DNA of 8,016 nucleotides from Brevundimonas sp. (GTDB taxonomy: Bacteria; Pseudomonadota; Alphaproteobacteria; Caulobacterales; Caulobacteraceae): assembly GCA_013693835.1 (NCBI GenBank), contig CP059260.1, positions 1,681,368 to 1,689,383 on the forward strand, read 5' to 3'. The notes under the pieces were generated by a model, which made no database searches, was not told the origin of the DNA, and was given only the letters and a program-made list of their open reading frames with translations. Positions 5,625 through 8,016 of the stretch are shown here, piece by piece. The position numbers and the translations under genes are program-made. The stretch's first letter is position 1; every line of letters begins with the position of its first letter.

Positions 5625-5897
5625 ATGGGGTTTCAAGGCATTCCCATGCCGGTATGGGCGAAGTTCGCGATCTGCATCGTGTTCGACCTGATCGACATGA
5701 CCGTCGGTCGTCTTATGTTGGGCGTCGCCATTTTTACCGACGTAGCCAACGCACTCATCATGTTCGCACTATGGGGCCCGATTGGCCTCTTTGCGGCATG
5801 GGAGGCCGTTGACGTGACCGAACAGCTCGACGGCTTCGTGCCGACAAACACCTTGCTCGCCTGGGCGGCTCACCGGCGCTCTACCGCGACGGCCTAA
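5625..5897 (+). CDS. Small two-helix membrane protein of unknown function
   Basis: A 90-residue protein with a strong ribosome-binding site (AAGGGGG, 5611-5617) 7 bases from the ATG. After a short N-terminus (MGFQGIPMPVW) come hydrophobic segments at about 12-23 (AKFAICIVFDLI) and 30-60 (LMLGVAIFTDVANALIM, then FALWGPIGLFAAW), with aspartates at 21, 24 and 39 inside or near the membrane region. A soluble tail follows (DVTEQLDGFVPTN, then LLAWAAHRR). The intramembrane acidic residues and conserved-looking glycines argue for a real folded membrane protein. It sits downstream of a broken gene and upstream of a strong terminator. It could be part of the transfer module, as it is divergent from the coupling protein, but I do not recognise the family. 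Confidence 0.75.
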   Translation: MGFQGIPMPVWAKFAICIVFDLIDMTVGRLMLGVAIFTDVANALIMFALWGPIGLFAAWEAVDVTEQLDGFVPTNTLLAWAAHRRSTATA

Positions 5898-5901
5898 CAA
5901 G

Positions 5902-5930
5902 AAAGGGGCCGCACGATGTGTGGCCCCTTT
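5902..5930. terminator. Bidirectional hairpin terminator
   Basis: AAAGGGGCCGCAC (5902-5914) pairs with GTGTGGCCCCTTT (5918-5930) around the loop GAT: 13 pairs with one G-T. It follows the 5625-5897 stop by 4 bases and lies between two converging genes. The A and T runs flanking the GC core allow it to act in both directions; the T-run on each side is short. Confidence 0.82.
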
Positions 5931-5966
5931 CAACTCTCCGAAGACGCTGCAGTCGTCATCGAAGCG

Positions 5967-6179
5967 CTACTTGAACAGCTTGCCGACCTCGCCAGTTGCG
6001 GCAGGACCGGCGAGTGCGCCGAGGGTCAAGACCCCGAGTGCCGCGACGACCGGCGCGCCGGGAACCGCAAACACAAGCGGTATCATCGCTTTGAAGGCGA
6101 TCCCCGCCACTGGGGCGGTTGCGGCTGCACCAGTGACCGCGCTGACCGTTCGGCCCACTTTCCCAAGCATAGACATCAT
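5967..6179 (-). CDS. 70-residue Gly/Ala-rich hydrophobic peptide
   Basis: Starts MMSMLGKVGR, with AGGAG a few bases before the ATG at 6179; an overlapping frame from 6183 gives an arginine-rich shadow. After a short basic N-terminus, two hydrophobic segments follow (about 14-40, SAVTGAAATAPVAGIAF then AMIPLVFAVP; and 43-62, PVVAALGVLTLGALAGPAAT), with many small residues spaced like glycine-zipper helices, and a short tail EVGKLFK. No cleavable leader is clear. Such composition occurs in small membrane proteins, in holin-like peptides and in leaderless or circular bacteriocins, but nothing here decides; no modification or immunity gene is adjacent. It is closed by the hairpin at 5902-5930. 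The opposite-strand frames at 5916-6246 are judged shadows because they lack a ribosome-binding site. Confidence 0.6.
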   Translation of the reverse strand: MMSMLGKVGRTVSAVTGAAATAPVAGIAFKAMIPLVFAVPGAPVVAALGVLTLGALAGPAATGEVGKLFK

Positions 6180-6281
6180 TCATCTCCTATCCAGCTTCAC
6201 AGCGAAGCCGCATGGGAGGGTTAGTGTGAATCCTGAGTCTTGGTAGCGGCTTCCTCGAAGTGGGGAATTTAGAACGCGCTT

Positions 6282-6302
6282 TCTCACCTTATTGGCGTGA
6301 GA
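6282..6302. repeat. 6-bp inverted repeat at the end of the split gene
   Basis: TCTCAC (6282-6287) and GTGAGA (6297-6302) pair around a 9-base loop that contains the stop codon of the minus-strand gene above. No T-run follows on the minus strand, so termination here would be weak. It may simply attenuate transcription into the small hydrophobic gene. Confidence 0.3.
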
Positions 6303-6930
6303 CGGTCCCCGTGGAGCTGTCCGCCTGTTTGTTGCGGGCATGAGCGGCGGCGCGGAAGCGATCCGCTGCCTCCGCCATCACTGGTGGAGCCTCTTCGCCA
6401 CTTTGGACGCGTTCAACCCAGCGATCGTTGAACTGCTTCCGCGTCGGCAGGTCGATGTCTTCAGGCATCGACTCCGTCACGAGCCGTTGGTTCATGGCTT
6501 GATACAGGGCTGGATCGAGCCGTTTTAGATCAGCGCGGCGCATGCCTTTGCCAAGGTAAGGCCCGTAGTGCTGGCGGATGAAGTCGAAAACGGACTGCTT
6601 CGGCTCTCGGTCTACGCGCCACAAAGCGGGGCACGATCAGGAACGACTGGCCCACCGGGTGTGGGTTCTGCGACGGGGCCGGTAGACAGGTCCGGGAAAA
6701 GGGACCTGATCAAATCAGAAACGGGCTGACCGGGATGATCGGCAACGAACCGATCAATCATGGCTAGCTTATCTGCGATCTGATCGTCGATATCCCCTCA
6801 TCTTCAATAACCCGATTATGCCGAAATTTCCTTTCTGAGCAACGACTTTTGACGAAGGATCGCGTGAGGCCGAAGGCTTTCGAGCGGCCTGACCGGCCGC
6901 TGTGGAGCCAAGAATGGAATCGATGGTCAT
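6289..6930 (-). pseudogene. Unknown gene split by two frameshifts
   Basis: Three successive frames make one likely protein of about 210 residues. It begins MTIDSILGSTAAGQAARKPS at ATG 6930, reads NFGIIGLLKMR, shifts at the C-run 6794-6797 (one base too many) into DIDDQIADKLAMIDRFVADH and PDLSTGPVAEPTPGG, and shifts near AAA 6623-6625 (one base missing) into WRVDREPKQSVFDFIRQHYG, ending at 6289. Without repair the pieces are 53 residues (6930-6769), 49 (6761-6612) and about 111 (6624-6289, no ATG start). The restored protein is soluble, with a Pro-rich middle and a helical C-terminal domain containing GPYLGKGMRRADLKRLDP. I recognise no family. Each piece is coding-like, and the shadow frames are not. 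Whether it is a dead gene or a sequencing artefact is open. Confidence 0.6.
6883..6901. repeat. 7-bp inverted repeat inside the split gene
   Basis: AGCGGCC (6883-6889) and GGCCGCT (6895-6901) pair perfectly around TGACC. No T-run follows and it lies within coding sequence (the AAGQAA segment), so it is probably coincidental to GC-rich codons. Confidence 0.3.
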
Positions 6931-7006
6931 GGCTCGTACCGGCACAGTTCCTGGGATCTGTCCGATGAATGTGCAGGTTTAGGGCCGCCGTGCCGCCGCA
7001 ACCGGC

Positions 7007-7025
7007 TAGCGGTTCGCTGCCGCTA
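7007..7025. repeat. Hairpin after the zinc-ribbon gene
   Basis: TAGCGG (7007-7012) and CCGCTA (7020-7025) pair around a 7-base loop, with three more outer pairs possible across a 2-base bulge. It lies 18 bases downstream of the zinc-ribbon stop (minus strand), so it could be a terminator, but no T-run follows. Confidence 0.35.
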
Positions 7026-7042
7026 CGGAAACCGAACGAGCG

Positions 7043-7297
7043 TCATGACTGAAGCGGATTTCTGAACTTGCGCCAGACATGGCCGCATTTCCTGCACTTG
7101 TGGGCAGTCGACAGGTATTTCTTGGCCGCGAACGAACCGGCCTGCCATGCGAACGTCAGCAGGATGTCCTGCGGGGACTTCCCTCTATTCTTGGCTGGGT
7201 CCATGCCCGCCCATTCTCGATGGGTCCATTGCTCTGTAGGGCGGCCAGTGCCGTTGCATGTTGACGTAGGGCACTTCATCTTCGTTGCAACCTTCAT
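7043..7297 (-). CDS. Small zinc-ribbon protein
   Basis: An 84-residue protein with C9-x4-C14 near the N-terminus and C68-x2-C71 in HKCRKCGHVWRKF near the C-terminus: two knuckles that could bind one zinc in a ribbon fold. The middle (about 30-62) is polar, then helical (SPQDILLTFAWQAGSFAAKK). Short zinc-ribbon proteins of this sort often bind nucleic acid or partner proteins; the role here is unknown. The start is uncertain: ATG 7297 has no clear ribosome-binding site, whereas the methionine at 7279 has GAAGG about 11 bases upstream and would leave an MKCPTSTC N-terminus. It is divergent from the plus-strand gene at 7343. It differs in cysteine spacing from the larger cysteine-rich protein at 2126-2629. 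Confidence 0.7.
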   Translation of the reverse strand: MKVATKMKCPTSTCNGTGRPTEQWTHREWAGMDPAKNRGKSPQDILLTFAWQAGSFAAKKYLSTAHKCRKCGHVWRKFRNPLQS

Positions 7298-7300
7298 CTA

Positions 7301-7336
7301 AATGTAACACTGGCCTGTGACTGATTTTGCTACATT
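7301..7336. promoter_or_regulatory. Divergent promoter region with AATGTA/TACATT inverted repeat
   Basis: AATGTA (7301-7306) and TACATT (7331-7336) are inverted copies 24 bases apart and occupy almost the whole 45-base gap between two divergent genes. Symmetry of this kind suits an operator controlling both genes, but clear -35/-10 boxes are absent and 6-bp arms can occur by chance. Confidence 0.3.
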
Positions 7337-7342
7337 CAATGC

Positions 7343-7552
7343 ATGTGGCAAGAGGTAGCATCACAACTCAGTGTCGATTTCGGCTCGATGGTCGGAAGCC
7401 ATCGCGGCCGTCTGCCGCTGCGTGCTTTTGCTGGATACGCCATCATCGTGGCCGCTACCGCTGGGGTGGCTTACGCCGTTTTCAGCCCGAGCAAGACCTG
7501 GCGGACGCGTGCTGCGGATTCACGAGCTGGAACTAGCGCACGGGGGCGGTGA
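7343..7552 (+). CDS. Small membrane protein, start and tail uncertain
   Basis: A 69-residue frame starting MWQEVASQLSVDFGSM with no obvious ribosome-binding site. Residues about 28-47 (AFAGYAIIVAATAGVAYAVF) form one membrane helix, followed by a basic tail. The tail is suspicious: from about 7505 another frame reads more like protein (RVLRIHELELAHGG), so the true product may shift frames and continue into the next ORF. As written, its TGA overlaps the ATG at 7552 (TGATG), typical of coupled genes. Function unknown; the helix is like those of other small proteins in the window, but no family is recognised. Confidence 0.45.
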   Translation: MWQEVASQLSVDFGSMVGSHRGRLPLRAFAGYAIIVAATAGVAYAVFSPSKTWRTRAADSRAGTSARGR

Positions 7553-7752
7553 TGGGCGGTCGCAACGGAGGCAATTACCGGTTCGTCGAGGGATATTTTC
7601 CTTTCACCGACGTTCCTTGACGCGCGCTATTGGCGGGAAAGGATAACCTGCCTGAGCCGGAGCCCCTTGCTAAAGACGGGCAGCCTGACACTCAAATCGA
7701 TGCCGGGAGCGCCAAGGCTGGCGAGCGACCGACCGAGCCGCGGAAACGCTAG
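7552..7752 (+). pseudogene. Small ORF interrupted by an in-frame TGA or two compensating shifts
   Basis: The ORF starts MGGRNGGNYRFVEGYFPFTD and meets TGA at 7618-7620. Past that stop the same frame stays open and reads NLPEPEPLAKDGQPDT, then GERPTEPRKR, to TAG 7750-7752. A smoother reading comes from two single-base changes: one C fewer at 7615-7616 and one G more at 7641-7642 turn the middle into VLDARYWRERDNLPEPEP. So this is either a nonsense mutation or a pair of compensating run-length changes. The product would be about 66 residues, hydrophilic with a Pro/Glu-rich C-terminus. It ends 4 bases before the converging recombinase. Function unknown. Confidence 0.5.
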
Positions 7753-7756
7753 CCGC

Positions 7757-8016
7757 TTACGTCCACATTCGCGCCGCCAAGCGGCGCTCCTCCGCCCCTA
7801 CAACCTGCTGATAGATCGCTGTCGACTTGGCGTTGGCATGCCCCATCCAGCGCTGGGTGACGGTGGTGGGAATGTTCGCCTCAGCGGCTCTTATGCCAAA
7901 CCGATGTCGGAGCCCCTTCGGTACAGCGTGCGGTCCAGCCACGCCTGCTTCATCCAGGACGATCTTGATACGCCGCCAGCCAGTCTGCCGGCACCAGGGA
8001 AAAGGCGGCCATCGGC
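7757..8016 (-). CDS. Tyrosine recombinase/integrase, C-terminal part (5' end outside window)
   Basis: The frame is open to the right edge, so only the last 85 residues are seen. They hold the catalytic core end: PKGLRHRFG with the box II arginine and histidine, then RWMGHANAKSTAIYQQV with the GH pair and the tyrosine nucleophile (IYQQ), then the usual short helix EERRLAARMW. The GTG at 7942 is internal to the domain and not the true start. Enzymes of this family integrate or excise mobile elements or resolve plasmid dimers. Its place at the end of a mobilization region suggests it belongs to the element or marks its border. An internal hairpin (GCGCCGC/GCGGCGC, 7771-7787) lies near the 3' end. 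Confidence 0.88.
   Translation of the reverse strand, partial: RWPPFPWCRQTGWRRIKIVLDEAGVAGPHAVPKGLRHRFGIRAAEANIPTTVTQRWMGHANAKSTAIYQQVVGAEERRLAARMWT
7771..7787. repeat. 7-bp inverted repeat in the recombinase 3' end
   Basis: GCGCCGC (7771-7777) pairs with GCGGCGC (7781-7787) around CAA. It lies just past the converging plus-strand ORF, where it could act as a terminator for that strand, but the following bases are C-rich with no T-run. Confidence 0.35.

Noticed and set aside
4896..5636. 246-residue minus-strand frame overlapping the coupling-protein start
   Set aside because: It covers the divergent control region and the 5' half of the coupling protein in a shifted frame, with shadow composition; the coupling protein has its own strong ribosome-binding site.
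5916..6246. Plus-strand frames of about 102-108 residues
   Set aside because: They begin inside or beside the terminator hairpin, lack a ribosome-binding site and are opposite the small hydrophobic gene, which has a good one.
6883..6901. Hairpin as a terminator
   Set aside because: It is inside the reconstructed coding region and has no following T-run.
7618..7620. TGA as a selenocysteine codon
   Set aside because: No convincing stem-loop was found just after the TGA, the protein resembles no selenoprotein, and a nonsense or run-length change explains it more simply.

Overview
This window looks like accessory DNA of a mobile element (a mobilizable plasmid or an integrated mobilizable element) from a GC-rich alphaproteobacterium. 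The gene style resembles sphingomonad plasmids: a short MobA/MobL relaxase, a soluble TraD/VirD4-like coupling protein and several small unknown proteins. That host assignment is inference from the look of the genes; no search was possible. No rRNA, tRNA or CRISPR array was seen.

Left to right: the end of an unrecognised gene (2-283); a 325-base gap with a 9-bp inverted repeat and a strong candidate transfer origin (521-557); a complete MOBQ-type relaxase (609-1592); an overlapping accessory gene broken by about four single-base shifts (1582-2054); a plus-strand cargo set of a cysteine-rich protein, a membrane-anchored acidic protein and a 40-residue membrane peptide (2126-3148), closed by a hairpin terminator. 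Facing it is a minus-strand operon, read from 5236 to 3129: coupling protein, a frameshifted small membrane protein and a second small membrane protein, coupled by ATGA overlaps. Divergent from the coupling protein are a broken small gene (5349-5602) and a two-helix membrane protein (5625-5897), which ends at a 13-bp hairpin. Then come three minus-strand genes: a 70-residue glycine-rich hydrophobic peptide, a gene split by two frameshifts (6289-6930) and a small zinc-ribbon protein (7043-7297). Two small plus-strand ORFs (7343-7752) abut the C-terminal end of a tyrosine recombinase that runs off the right edge.

How it may work: the relaxase would nick the candidate oriT, and the coupling protein would feed the relaxase-DNA complex to a type IV secretion channel, which is not encoded here. 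The recombinase could handle integration or resolution. The other small proteins have no assignable function.

The most striking global property is that many short genes are interrupted by apparent single-base length changes, nearly all in short mononucleotide runs, while the relaxase and coupling protein are intact. Either the accessory genes are decaying while the transfer core is kept, or the sequence has run-length errors.
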